Assembly: GCF_040712315.1 (NCBI RefSeq)
Contig: NC_134020.1
Coordinates: 6,739,362 to 6,803,361 of the forward strand
DNA length: 64,000 nucleotides
Origin: Castanea sativa
Lineage: Eukaryota; Streptophyta; Magnoliopsida; Fagales; Fagaceae
Reading direction: 5' to 3'
Each line of letters opens with the position of its first letter. The first letter of the stretch is position 1. The notes under the pieces are model-generated. The model was given only the letters and a program-made list of their open reading frames with translations, was not told where the DNA came from and did not search any database. Below are positions 1 to 12,685 of this stretch, piece after piece. The position numbers and the translations under genes are program-made.

Positions 1-759
1 TCAATTTAGATGAGTTATGTGATCCGAGGATCCAGGCATCCAAAGCTTTAGTTTGATACTAAATGAAAAGAATTGAAGTGTTAATTTCGCAAAGTTGATG
101 ATCGATGGACAAGACAAACTAAGGTCTTGTCTAACACTTGATAAAAATAACAATTTAGACGAAGTATGTGGTCCGAGGATCCAGGCATACTAGGCTTCTG
201 TTTGATACTAAATGAAAAGAATTGAAGTGTTAATTTCCCCAAAATAGATGATCCGAGGACCAAACATAGATAAGGTTCTGTCTATCACTTGATAAAAATA
301 TCAATTTAGACGAGGTATGTGATCCGAGGATCCAGGCATACCAGGCTTCAGTTTGATACTAAATTAAAAGAATTGAAGTGTTAATTTCCCCAACGTAGAT
401 AATCCGAGGACCAGACATAGATAAGGTTCTGTCTATCACTTGATGAAAATATCAATTTAGACGAGTTATGTGATCCGAGGATCCAGGCATACCAAGCTTT
501 AGTTTGATACTAAATGAAATGAATTGAAGTATTAATTTCCCCAAAATAGATGATCCAAGGACCAGACAAACTAAGCTTCTGTCTAACACTTGATAAAAAT
601 ATCGATTTAGACGAGGTATGTGGTCCGAGGATCCAGGCATACCAGGCTTCAGTTTGATACTAAATGAAAAGAATTGAAGTGTTAATTTCACAAAGTAGAT
701 GATCTAAGGACCAGACATAACTAAGGTTCTGTCTAACACTTGATAAAAATATTGATTTA

Positions 760-1059
760 GACGAGGTATGTTGTCCGAGGATCCAGGCGTACCAGGCTTC
801 AGTTTGATACTAAATGAAAAGAATTGGTGTGTTAATTTCCCCAAAGTAGATAATCCGAGGACCAGACATAGATAAGGTTCTGTCTATCACTTGATGAAAA
901 TATCAATTTAGACAAGCTATGTGGTCTGAGGATCCAGGCATACAAAGCTTTAGTTTGATACTAAATGAAAAGATTTGAAGCGTTAATTTCTTAAAGTAGA
1001 TGATCCAAGGACCAGACAAACTAAGCTTCTGTCTAACACTTGATAAAAATATCAATTTA
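760..1059 (+). repeat. Two-monomer block containing type E, near-copy of 42,054-42,353
   Basis: Monomer 760-910 carries taatccgagg, catagataagg, ctatcacttgatg and the start of gacaagctatgtggtctgag. It is followed by type E (911-1,059) with acaaagctttag, gcgttaatttcttaaag and ctaagcttctg. The same combination, including the rare gataatcc, ttgatgaaaa and gacaagc variants, recurs in the same order at 42,054-42,353. Both blocks are 300 bp. Confidence 0.85.
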
Positions 1060-4000
1060 GACGAGGTATGTGGTCCGAGGATCCAGGCATACCAAGCTTT
1101 AGTTTGATACTAAATGAAAAGAATTGAAGTATTAATTTCCCCAAAGTAGATGATCCAAGGACCAGACATAACTAAGGTTCTGTCTAACACTTGATAAAAA
1201 TATCAATTTAGACGAAGTATGTGGTCCGAGGATCCAGGCATAACAGGCTTCAGTTTGATACTAAATGAAAAGAATTGAAGTGTTAATTTCCCCAAAGTAG
1301 ATGATACGAGGACTAGACATAGCTAAGGTTTTGTCTAACACTTGATAAAAATATCAATTTAGACGAAGTATGTGGTCCGAGGATCTAGGCATATCAAGCT
1401 TTAGTTTGATACAAAACGAAAAGATTTGCAGTGTTAATTTCATCAAAGTAGATGATCCAAGGACCAGGCATAACTAAGGTTCTGTCTAACACTTAATAAA
1501 AATATCAATATAGACGAGGTATGTGATCTGAGGATCTAGGCATACCAAGCTTCAGTTTGATACTAAATGAAAAGAATTGAAGTGTTAATTTCCCAAACTA
1601 GATGATCCAATGACCAGGCATAACTAAGTTTCCGTCCAACACTTGATAAAAATATCAATTTAGACGAAGTATGTGGTCCGAGGATCCAGGCATACCAAGC
1701 ATTAGTTTGATACTAAATGAAAAGATTTGAAGTGTTAATTTCCCAAAGGAGATGATACGAGGACCAGACATAAGTAAGGTTCTGTCTAACACTTGATAAA
1801 AATATCAATTTAGACGAGGTATGTGGTCCGAGGATCCAGGCATACCAAGCTTCAGTTTGATACTAAATGAAAAGAATTGAAGTGTTAATTTCCCCAAAGT
1901 AGATGATCCGAGGACTAGACATAAATATGGATCTATCTAACACTTGATAAAAATATCAATTTAGACGAGCTATGTGGTCTGAGGATCCAGGCATACCAAG
2001 CTTCAGTTTGATACTAAATGAAAAGAATTGAAGTGTTAATTTCCCCAAAGTAGATGATCCGAGGACCAGACATAGATAAGGTTCTGTCTATCACTTGATG
2101 AAAATATCAATTTAGACGAGGTATGTGGTCCGAGGATCCAGGCATACCAAGCTTTAGTTTGATACTAAATGAAAAGATTTGAAGTGTTAATTTCCCCAAA
2201 GTAGATGATCCGAGGACCAGACAAACTAAGGTTCTGTCTAACACTTGATAAAAATATCAATTTAGACGAGGTATGTGGTCCGAGGATCCAGGCATACCAA
2301 GCTTTAGTTTGATACTAAATGAAAAGATTTGAAGTGTTAATTTCCCCAAAGTAGATGATCCGAGGACCAGACATAGATAAGGTTCTGTCTAACACTTGAT
2401 AAAAATATCAATTTAGACGAGGTATGTGGTCCGAGGATCCAGGCATACCAAGCTTTAGTTTGATACTAAATGAAAAGATTTGAAGTGTTAATTTCCCAAA
2501 GTAGATGATCCGAGGACCAGACATAACTAAGGTTCTGTCTAACACTTGATAAAAATATTAATTTATACGAGGTATGTGGTCTGAAGATCCAGGCATACCT
2601 GGCTTCAGTTTGATACTAAATGAAAAGAATTGAAGTATTAATTTCCCCAAACTAGATGATCTGAGGACCATACATAAGTAAGGTTCTATCTAACACTTGA
2701 TAAATATATCAATTTAGAGGAGGTATGTGGTCCGAGGATCTAGGATACCAAGCTTTAAGTTGATACAAAACGAAAAGATTTGAAGTGTTAATTTCCCCAA
2801 AGTAGATGATCCGAGGAGCAGACAAACTAAGGTTCTGTGTAACACTTGATAAAAATATCAATTTAGACGAGGTATATGGTCCGAGGATCCAGGCATACCA
2901 AGCTTTAGCTTGATACTAAATGAAAAGATTTCAAGTGTTAATTTCCCAAAGTAGATGATCCAAGGACCAGCCATAACTAAGGTTCTGTCTAACACTTGAT
3001 AAAAATATCAATTTAGACAAGGTATGTGGTCCGAGGATCCAGGCATACCAAGCTTCAGTTTGATACTAAATGAAAAGAATTGAATAGTTAATTTCCCCAA
3101 AGTAGATGATCCAAGGACCAGGCATAACTAAGGTTCTGTCTAACACTTGATAAAAATATCAATATAGATGAGGTATGTGGTCCGAGGATCCAGGCATAGC
3201 AAGCTTTAGTTTGATAATAAATGAAAAGAATTGAAGTATGAATTTCCCCAAAGTAGATGATTTTAGGAGCAGACATAAATAAGGTTCTATCTAACACTTG
3301 ATAAAAACAAAAATTTGGACGAGGTATGTGGTTCGAGGATCCAGGCATACCAAGCTTTAGTTTAATACTAAATGAAAAGAATTGAAGTGTTAATTTCCCC
3401 AAAGTAGATGATCCGAGGACCAGACATAAATAAGGATCTATCTAACACTTGATAAAAATATCAATTTAGACGAGCTATGTGGTCTGAGGATCCAGGCATA
3501 CCAAGCTTCAGTTTGATACTAAATGAAAAGAATTGAAGTGTTAATTTCCCCAAAGTAGATGATCCAAGGACCAGGCATAACTAAGGTTCTGTCTAACACT
3601 TGATAAAAATAAAAATTTAGCCGAGGTATGTGGTCCGAGGATCCAGGCATACCATGCTTTAGTTTAATACTAAATGAAAAGAATTGAAGTGTTAATTTCC
3701 CCAAAGTAGATGATCCGAGGAACAGACATAAATAAGGATCTATCTAACACTTGATAAAAATATCAATTTAGACGAGCTATGTGGTCAGAGGATCCAGGCA
3801 TACCAAGCTTCAGTTTGACACTAAATGAAAAGAATTGAAGTGTCAATTTTCCCAAAGTAGATGATCCAAGGACCAGCCATAACTAAGGTTCTGTCTAACA
3901 CTTGATTAAAATATCAATTTAGACGAGGTATGTGGTCTGAGGATCCCGGCATACCGAGGTTTTGTTTGATACTAAATGAAAAGATTTGAAGTGTTAATTT

Positions 4001-4247
4001 CCCATAAGTAGATGATCTGAGGACCAGACAAACTAAGGTTCTGTCTAACACTTGATAAAAATTTCAATTTAGACGAAGTATATGGCCCGAGGATCCAGGC
4101 ATACCAAGCTTCGGTTTGATACTAAATGAAAATATTTGAAGTGTTAATTTCCCAAAGTAGTTGATCCAAGGACCAGCCATAACTAAGGTTTTGTTCAACA
4201 CTTGATAAAAATAGCAATTTTGACGAAGTATGTGGTCCGACGATCCA

Positions 4248-4371
4248 GGCATACAGCTTCAGTTTGATACTAAATGAAAAGATTGAAGTGTTAATTTCCC
4301 AAATAGATGATACGAGGACCAGACATACTAAGGTTTGTCTAACACTTGATAAAAATATCAATTTAGACGAG
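4248..4371 (+). repeat. Satellite monomer with clustered single-base deletions
   Basis: Within ~125 bp there are about six short deletions against neighbouring monomers: catacagc for catacc-agc, aaaagattg for aaaagaattg or agatttg, a shortened cccaaatag, acatacta for acataacta, ggtttgtct for ggttctgtct, and gacgagtatg for gacgaggtatg. Most fall in runs of identical bases. This could be a decayed unit, but the pattern is also that of uncorrected sequencing error. Confidence 0.7.
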
Positions 4372-7369
4372 TATGTGGTCCGAGGATCCAGGCATAACAG
4401 GCTTCAGTTTGATACTAAATGAAAAGAATTGAAGTGTTAATTTCCCCAAAGTAGATGATACGAGGACCAGACATAACTAAGGTTCTGTCTAACACTTGAT
4501 AAAAATATCAATTTAGACGAGGTATGTGGTCCGAGGATCCAGGCATACCAAGTTTGAGTTTTATACTAAATGAAAAGAATTGAAGTGTTAATTTCACCAA
4601 AGTAGATGATCCGAGGGCCAGACATAACTAAGGTTCTCTAACACTTGATAAAAATAACAATTTAGACGAGGTATGCGGTCCGAGGATCCAGGCATACCAA
4701 GCTTTAGTTTGATACTAGATGAAAAGATTTGAAATATTAATTTCCCAGAACTAGATGATTTGAGGACCATACATAAGTAAGGTCCTATCTAACACTTTAT
4801 AAATATATCAATTTAGTGGAGGTATGTGGTCCGAGGATCTAGGCATACCAAGCTTTAAGTTGATACAAAACGAAAAGATTTGAAGTGTTAATTTTCCCAA
4901 AGTAGATGATCCGACGAGCAGACAAACTAAGGTTCTGTCTAACACTTGATAAAAATATCAATTTAGAGGAGGTATGTGGTCCGAGGATGCAGGCATACCA
5001 AGCTTTAGTTTGAGACTAAATGAAAATATTTGAAGTGTTAATTTCTCAAATTAGATGATCCGAGGACCAGACATAACTAAGGTTCTGTCTAACACTTGAT
5101 AAAAATATCAATTTAGACGAGCATTGTGGTCTGAGGATCCAGGCATACCAAGCTTCAGTTTGACACTAAATGAAAAGAATTGAAGTATTAATTTCCCCAA
5201 AGTAGATAATCCTAGGACCAGGTATAACTAAGGTTCTGTCTAACACTTGATAAAAATATCAATTTAGACGAGGTATGTGGTCTGAGGATCCAGATATACC
5301 TAGCTTTAGTTTGATACTAAATTAAAAGAATTGAAATGTTAATTTCCCCAAAGTAGATGATCCGAGGACCAGACATAAATAAGGATCTATCTAACACTTG
5401 ATAAAAATATCAATTTAGATGAGCTATGTGGTCTGAGGATCCAGGCATACCAAGCTTTTGTTTGATACTAAATGAAAAGAATTGAAGTATTAATTTCCCC
5501 AAAGTAGATGATCCGAGGACCAAACATAGATAAGGTTCTGTCTAACACTTGATAAAAATACCAATTTAGACGATGTATGTGGTCCGAGGATCCAGGCATA
5601 CCAAGCTTTAGTTTGATACTAAATGAAAAGATTTGAAGTATTAATTTCCCCAAAGTAAATGATCTGAGCACCAAACATAACTAAGGTTCTGTCTAACACT
5701 TGATAAAAATATCAATTTAGACGAGATATATGGTCCGCGGATCCAAGCATACCAAGCTTTAGTTTGATACTAAATGAAAATATTTGAAGTGTTAATTTCC
5801 CCAAAATAGATGATACGAGGACCAGGCATAACTAAGGTTCTATCTAACACTTGATAAAAATATCAATTTAGACGAAGTATGTGGTCCGATGATCCAGGCA
5901 TACCAGGCTTCGGTTTGATACTAAATGAAAATTTTTGAAGTGTTAATTTCCCAAAGTAGATGATCCAAGGACCAGGCATAACTAAGGTTCTGTCTAACAC
6001 TTGATAAAAATATCAATTTAGACGAAGGGTGTGGTCCGAGGATCCAGGCATACCAGGCTTCAGTTTGATACTAAATGAAAAGAATTGAAGTGTTAATTTC
6101 CCCAAAGTAGATGATACGAGGACCAGACATAACTAAGGTTCTGTCTAACACTTGATAAAAATATCAATTTAGACGAAGTATGTGGCCCGAGGATCCAGGC
6201 ATACCAAGCTTCAGTTTGATACTAAATGAAAAGAATTGAAGTGTTAATTTCCCAAAGTAGATGATACGAGGACCAGACATAACTAAGGTTCTGTCTAACA
6301 CTTGATAAAAATATCAATTTAGACGAAGTTTGTGGTCCGAGGATCCAGGCATACCAAGCTTTAGTTTGATACTAAATGAAAATATTTGAAGTGTTAATTT
6401 CCCAAAGTAGATGATCCAAGGACCAGGCATAACTAAGGTTCTGTTCAACACTTGATAAAAATATCAATTTAGACGAAGTGTGTGGTCCGACGATCCAGGC
6501 ATACCGGGCTTCAGTTTGATACTAAATGAAAATATTTGAAGTGTTAATTTCCCAAAGGAGATGATACGAGGACCAGACATAACTAAGGTTTTGTCTAACA
6601 CTTGATAAAAATATCAATTTAGACGAGGTATGTGGTCCGAGGATCCAGGCATACCAAGCTTTAGTTTCATACTAAATGAAAAGATTTGAAGTGTTAATTT
6701 CCCATAAGTAAATGATCTGAGCACCATACAAACTAAGTTTCCGTCCAACACTTGATAAAAATATCAATTTAGATGAAGAATGTGGTCCGAGGATCCAGGC
6801 ATACCAAGCTTCAGTTTGATACTAAATGAAAAGAATTGAAGTGTTAATTTCCCCAAAGTAGATGATACGAGGACCAGACATAACTAAGGTTCTGTCTAAC
6901 ACTTGATAAAAATATCAATTTAGACGAGGTATGTGGTCCGAGGATCCAGGCATACCAAGCTTCAGTTTGATACTAAATGAAAAGAATTGAAGTGTTAATT
7001 TCCCCAAAGTAGATGATCCGAGGACCAGACATAAATAAGGTTCTATCTAACACTTGATAAAAATATCAATTTAGACGAGGTATGTGGTCCGAGGATCCAG
7101 GCATACCAAGCTTTAGTTTGATACTAAATGAAAAGATTTGAAGTGTTAATTTCCCAAAGTAGATGATCCAAGGACCAGACATAGCTAAGGTTTTGTCTAA
7201 CACTTGATAAAAATATGAATTTAGACGAAGTATGTGGTCCGAGGATCCAGGCATAACAGGCTTCAGTTTGATACTAAATGAAAAGAATTGAAGTGTTAAT
7301 TTCCCCAAAGTAGATGATACGAGGACCAGACATAACCATGGTTCTATCTAACACTTGATAAAAATATCA

Positions 7370-7520
7370 ATTTAGACGAGGTATGTGGTCCGTGGATCCA
7401 GGCATACCAAGCTTTAGTTTGATACTAAATGAAAAGATTTGAAGTGTTAATTTCCCCAAAGTAGATGATCAGAGGACCAGACAAAATAAGGTTCATAAAA
7501 AAACATGATAAAAATATCAA
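7370..7520 (+). repeat. Satellite monomer with a replaced 3' segment
   Basis: At about 7,480-7,510 the usual ggttctgtctaacacttg is replaced by ggttcataaaaaaacatg, and acaaactaagg reads acaaaataagg. Flanking monomers are normal. It is a small local substitution or A-tract expansion and I see no coding or regulatory meaning in it. Confidence 0.7.
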
Positions 7521-8160
7521 TTTAGACGAGGTATGTGGTCCGAGGATCCAGGCATACCAAGCTTTAGTTTGATACTAAATGAAAAGATTTGAAGTGTTAA
7601 TTTCCCAAAGTAGATGATCCAAGGACCAGACATAACTAAGGTTCTGTCTAACACTTGATAAAAATATCAATTTAGACGAGGGGTGGCGTCCAAGGATCCA
7701 GGCACACCAAGCTTCAGTTTGATACTAAATTAAAAGAATTGAAGTGTTAATTTCCCCAAAGTAGATGATCCGAGGACCAGGCATAACTAAGGTTCTGTCT
7801 GACACTTCATAAAAATATCAATTTTAACGACGTATGTGGTCCGAGGATCCAGGCATACCAAGCTTTAGTTTGATACTAAATGAAAAGATTTGAAGTGTTA
7901 ATTTCCCAAAGTAGATGATCCAAGGACCAGGCATAACTAAGGTTCTGTCTAACACTTGATAAAAATATCGATTTACACGAGGTATGTGGTCCGAGGATCC
8001 AGGCATACCAGGCTTTAGTTTGATACTAAATGAAAAGAATTGAAGTATTAATTTCCCCAAAGTAGATGATCCGAGGACCAGACATAAATAAGGTTCTGTC
8101 TGACACTTCATAAAAATATCAATTTTAACGACGTATGTGGTACGAGGATCCAGGCATACC

Positions 8161-8720
8161 AAGCTTTAGTTTCATACTAAATGATAAGATCTGAAGTGAT
8201 AATTTACCCAAAGTAGATGTTCCGAGGACCAGAGAAACTAAAGTTCTGTCTAACACTTGATAAAAAGATCAATTTAGACGAGTTACGTGGTAGGCGCATC
8301 CAGGCATACAAAGCTTTAGTTTGATACTAAATGAAAAGATTTGAAGTGTTAATTTCCCCAAAGTAGATGATACGATGACCAGACATAACTAAGGTTCCGT
8401 CTAACACTTGGTAAAAATATTAATTTAGACGAGTTTTGTGGTCCGAGGATCTACGCATACCGGGCTTTAGTTTGATGCCGAATGAAAAGATTTGAAGTGT
8501 TAATTTCCCAAAGTAGAGGATCCATGGACAAACCAAACAAAGGTAATGTGTAACACTTGACAGAAATAACAATTTAGACAAAGCTTGTAGTCCGAGGATC
8601 CTGGCATACAAAGCTTTAGTTTGATACTAACTGAAAAGATTTGAAGTGCTAATTTCCCAAAGTACATGATCGAGGGACAAGACAAACTAAGGTCCTGTCT
8701 AACACTTGATAAAAATATCA
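8161..8720 (+). repeat. Diverged satellite monomers
   Basis: About four monomers with many private changes (for example gatctgaagtgataatttac, acgtggtaggcgcatcc, gatgccgaatg, aggatccatggacaaacc). They keep the ~150-bp register and orientation of the array. They share ggatctacgcatacc-like and aggatccatggac-like variants with copies near 14.8, 23.0, 43.9 and 50.95 kb. Confidence 0.8.
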
Positions 8721-11700
8721 ATTTAGACGAGGTATGTGGTCCGAGGATCGAGGCATACCAAGATTTAGTTTGATACTAAATGAAAAGAATTGAAGTGTTA
8801 ATTTCCCCAAAGTAGATGATCCGAGGACCAAACATAAATAAAGTTCTATCCAACACTTGATGAAAATATCAATTTAGGCGAGGTATGTGGTCCGAAGATC
8901 CAGGCATACCAGGCTTCAGTTTGACACTAAATGAAAAGCATTGAAGTATTAATTTCCCAAAAGTAGATGATACGAGGACTAGGCATAACTAAGTTTCTGT
9001 CCAACACTTGATAAAAATATCAATATAGACGAAGTATGTGGTCCTAGGATCCAGGCATACCAAGCATTAGTTTGATACTAAATGAAAAGATTTGAAGTTT
9101 TAATTTCCCAATGTAGATGATACGAGGACCAAACATAACTAAGGTTCTTTCTAACACTTGATAAAAATATCAATTTAGGCGAAGTATGTGGTCCGAGGAT
9201 CCAGGCATACCAAGCTTTAGTTTGATACTAAATGGAAAGATTTGAAGTGTTAATTTCCCAAAGTAGATGATCCAAGGACCAGACATAACCAAGGTTCTAT
9301 CTAACACTTGATAAAAATATCAATTTAGACGAGGTATGTGGTCCGTGGATCCAGGCATACCAAGCTTTAGTTTGATACTAAATGAAAAGATTTGAAGTGT
9401 TAATTTCCAAAAGTAGATGATACGTGGACCAGACATAAATAAGGTTCTGTCTAACACTTGATAAAAATATCAATTTAGACGAGGTATGTGGTCCGAGCAT
9501 CCAGGCATACCAAGCATTAGTTTGATAATAAAATGAAAAGAATTGAAGTATTAATTTCCCCAAAATAGATGATCCGAGGACCAAACATAAATAAGGTTCT
9601 GTCTAACACTTGATAAAAATATCAATTTAGACGAGGTATGTGGTCCGAGGATCCAGGCATACCAAGCTTTAGTTTGATGCTAAATGAAAAAAATTGAAGT
9701 TTTAATTTCTCCAAAGTAGATGATACGAGGACCAGTCATAACTAAGGTTCTGTCTAACACATGATAAAAATATCAATTTAGACGAGGTATGTGGTCCGAG
9801 GATCCAGGCATACCAAGCTTCAGTTTGATACTAAATGAAAAGATCTGAAGTGTTAATTTCACCAAATTAGATAATCCAAGGACCAGGCATAACTCAGGTT
9901 CTCTCTAACACTTGATAAAAATATCAATTTAGAGGACGTATGTGGTCCGAGGATCTAGGCCTACCAAGCTTTAGTTTGAAACAAAACGAAAAGATTTGCA
10001 GTGTTAATTTCCCCGTCGTAGATGATACGAGGACCAAACAAACTAAGGTTCTGTCTAACACTTGATAAAAATATCAATTTAGACGAGGTATGTGGTCCGA
10101 GGATCCAGGCACACCAAATTTTAATTTGATAATAAATGAAAATATTTGAAGTGTTAATTTCCCAAAGTAGATGATCCGAGGACCAGGCATAACTAAGGTT
10201 CTGTCTAACACTTGATAAAAATATCAATTTAGACGAAGAATGTGGTCCGAGGATACAGGCATAACAGGCTTCAGTTTGATACTAAATGAAAAGAATTGAA
10301 GTGTTAATTTCCCCAAAGTAGATGATACGAGGACCAGACATAACTAAGGTTCTATCTAACACTTGATAAAAATATCAATTTAGACGAGGTATGTGGTCCG
10401 AGGATCCAGGCATACCAGGCTACAGTTTGATACTAAATGAAAAGAATTGAAGTTTTAATTTCTCCAAAGTAGATGATACGAGGACCAGACATAACTAAGG
10501 TTCTGTCTAACACTTGATAAAAATATCAATTTAGACGAGGTATGTGGTCCGAGGATCCAGGCATACCAAGCTTTAGTTTGATACAAAATGAAAAGATTTG
10601 AAGTGTTAATTTCCCCAAAGTAGATGATCCGAGGACCAGACAAACTAAGGTTCTGTCTAACACTTGATAAAAATATCAATTTAGACAAGGTATGTGGTCC
10701 GAGGATCCAGGCAAACCAAGCTTTTGTTTGATACTAAATGAAAAGATTTGAAGTGTTAATTTCCCATAAGTAGATGATTTGAGGATCAGACAAACTAAGG
10801 TTCTGTCTAACACTTGATAAAAATATCAATTTAGACAAGGTATGTGGTCCGAGGATCCAGGCATACCAAGCTTTTGTTTGATACTAAATGAAAAGATTTG
10901 AAGTGTTAATTTCCCATAAGTAGATGATCCGAGGAACAGACATAAATAAGGATCTATCTAACACTTGATAAAAATATCAATTTAGACGAGCTATGTGGTC
11001 TGAGGATCCAGGCATACCAAGCTTCAGTTTGATACTAAATGAAAAGAATTGAAGTGTTAATTTCCCCAAAGTAGATGATCCGAGGACCAGACATAAATAA
11101 GTTTCTATCTAACACTTGATAAAAATATCAATTTAGACGAAGTATGTGGTCTGAGGATCCAAGCTTACCAGGCTTCAGTTTGATACTAAATGAAATGAAT
11201 TGAAGTGTTAATTTCTTCGAAGTAGATGATACGAGGATCAGACATAACTAAGGTTCTGTCTAACACTTGATAAAAATATCAATTTAGACGAGGTATGTGG
11301 TCCGAGGATCCAGGCATACCAAGCTTTAGTTTGATACTAAATGAAAATTTTTGAAGTGTTAATTTCCCAAAGTAGATGATCCAAGAACCTGGCATAACTA
11401 AGGTTCTGTCTAACACTAGATAAAAATATCAATTTAGACGAAGTTTGTGGTCCGAGGATCCAGGCATACCAAGCTTTAGTTTGATACTAAATGAAAATAT
11501 TTGAAGTGTTAATTTCCCAAAGTAGATGATCCAAGGACCAGACATAACTAAGGTTCTGTCTAACACTTGATAAAAATATCAATTTAGACGAGGTATGTGG
11601 TCCGAGGATCCAGGCATACCAAGCTTTAGTTTGATACTAAATGAAAAGATTTGAAGTGTTAATTTCCCAAAGTAGATGATCCAAGGACCAGACATAAATA

Positions 11701-11999
11701 AGGTTCTATCTAACACTTGATAAAAATATCAATTTAGACGAGGTATGTGGTCCGAGGATCCAGGCATACCAGGCTTCAGTTTGATACTAAATGAAAAGAA
11801 TTGAAGTATTAATTTCCCCAAAGTAGATGATCCGAGGACCAGACATAAATAAGGATCTATCTAACACTTGATAAAAATATCAATTTAGACGAGGTATGTG
11901 GTCTGAGGATCCAGGCATACCAAGCTTCAGTTTGATACTAAATGAAAAGAATTGAAGTGTTAATTTCCCCAAAGTAGATGATACGAGGACCAGACATAA

Positions 12000-12065
12000 C
12001 TAAGGTTCTTCTAACACTGATAAAAATATCAATTTAGACGAGGTATGTGGTCGAGGATCCGGCAT
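12000..12065 (+). repeat. Satellite stretch with clustered one-base deletions
   Basis: Compared with neighbours, ggttctt-ctaacact-gataaa and gtggt-cgaggatcc-ggcat lack about five single bases within ~60 bp, then the sequence is normal again. As at 4.25 kb, consensus error is as likely as biological decay. Confidence 0.65.
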
Positions 12066-12685
12066 ACCAAGCTTTAGTTTGATACTAAATGAAAAGATTT
12101 GGAGTGTTAATTTCCCATAAGTAGATGATCTGAGGTCCAGACAAACTAAGGTTCCGTCTAACACTCGATAAAAATACCAATTTAGACGAGCTATGTGGTC
12201 TGAGGATCCAGGCAAACCAAGCTTCAGTTTGATACTAAATGAAAAGAATTGAAGTATTAATTTCCCCAAAGTAGATGATCTGAGGACCAGACATAAATAA
12301 GGTTCTATCTAACACTTGATAAAAATATCAATTTAGACGAAGTATGTGGTCCGAGGATCCAGGCATACCAAGCTTTAGTTTGATACTAAATGAAAAGAAT
12401 TGAAGTGTTAATTTCCCCAAAGTAGATGATACGAGGACCAGACATAACTAAGGTTCTGTCTAACACTTGATAAAAATATCAATTTAGACGAAGTATGTGG
12501 TCCGAGGATCCAGGCATACCAAGCTTTAGTTTGATACTAAATGAAAAGATTTGAAGTGTTAATTTCCCCAAAGTAGATGATACGAGGACCAGACATAACT
12601 AAGGTTCTGTCTAACACTTGATAAAAATATCAATTTAGACGAAGTATGTGGTCCGAGGATCGAGGCATAACTGGCTTCAGTTTGA

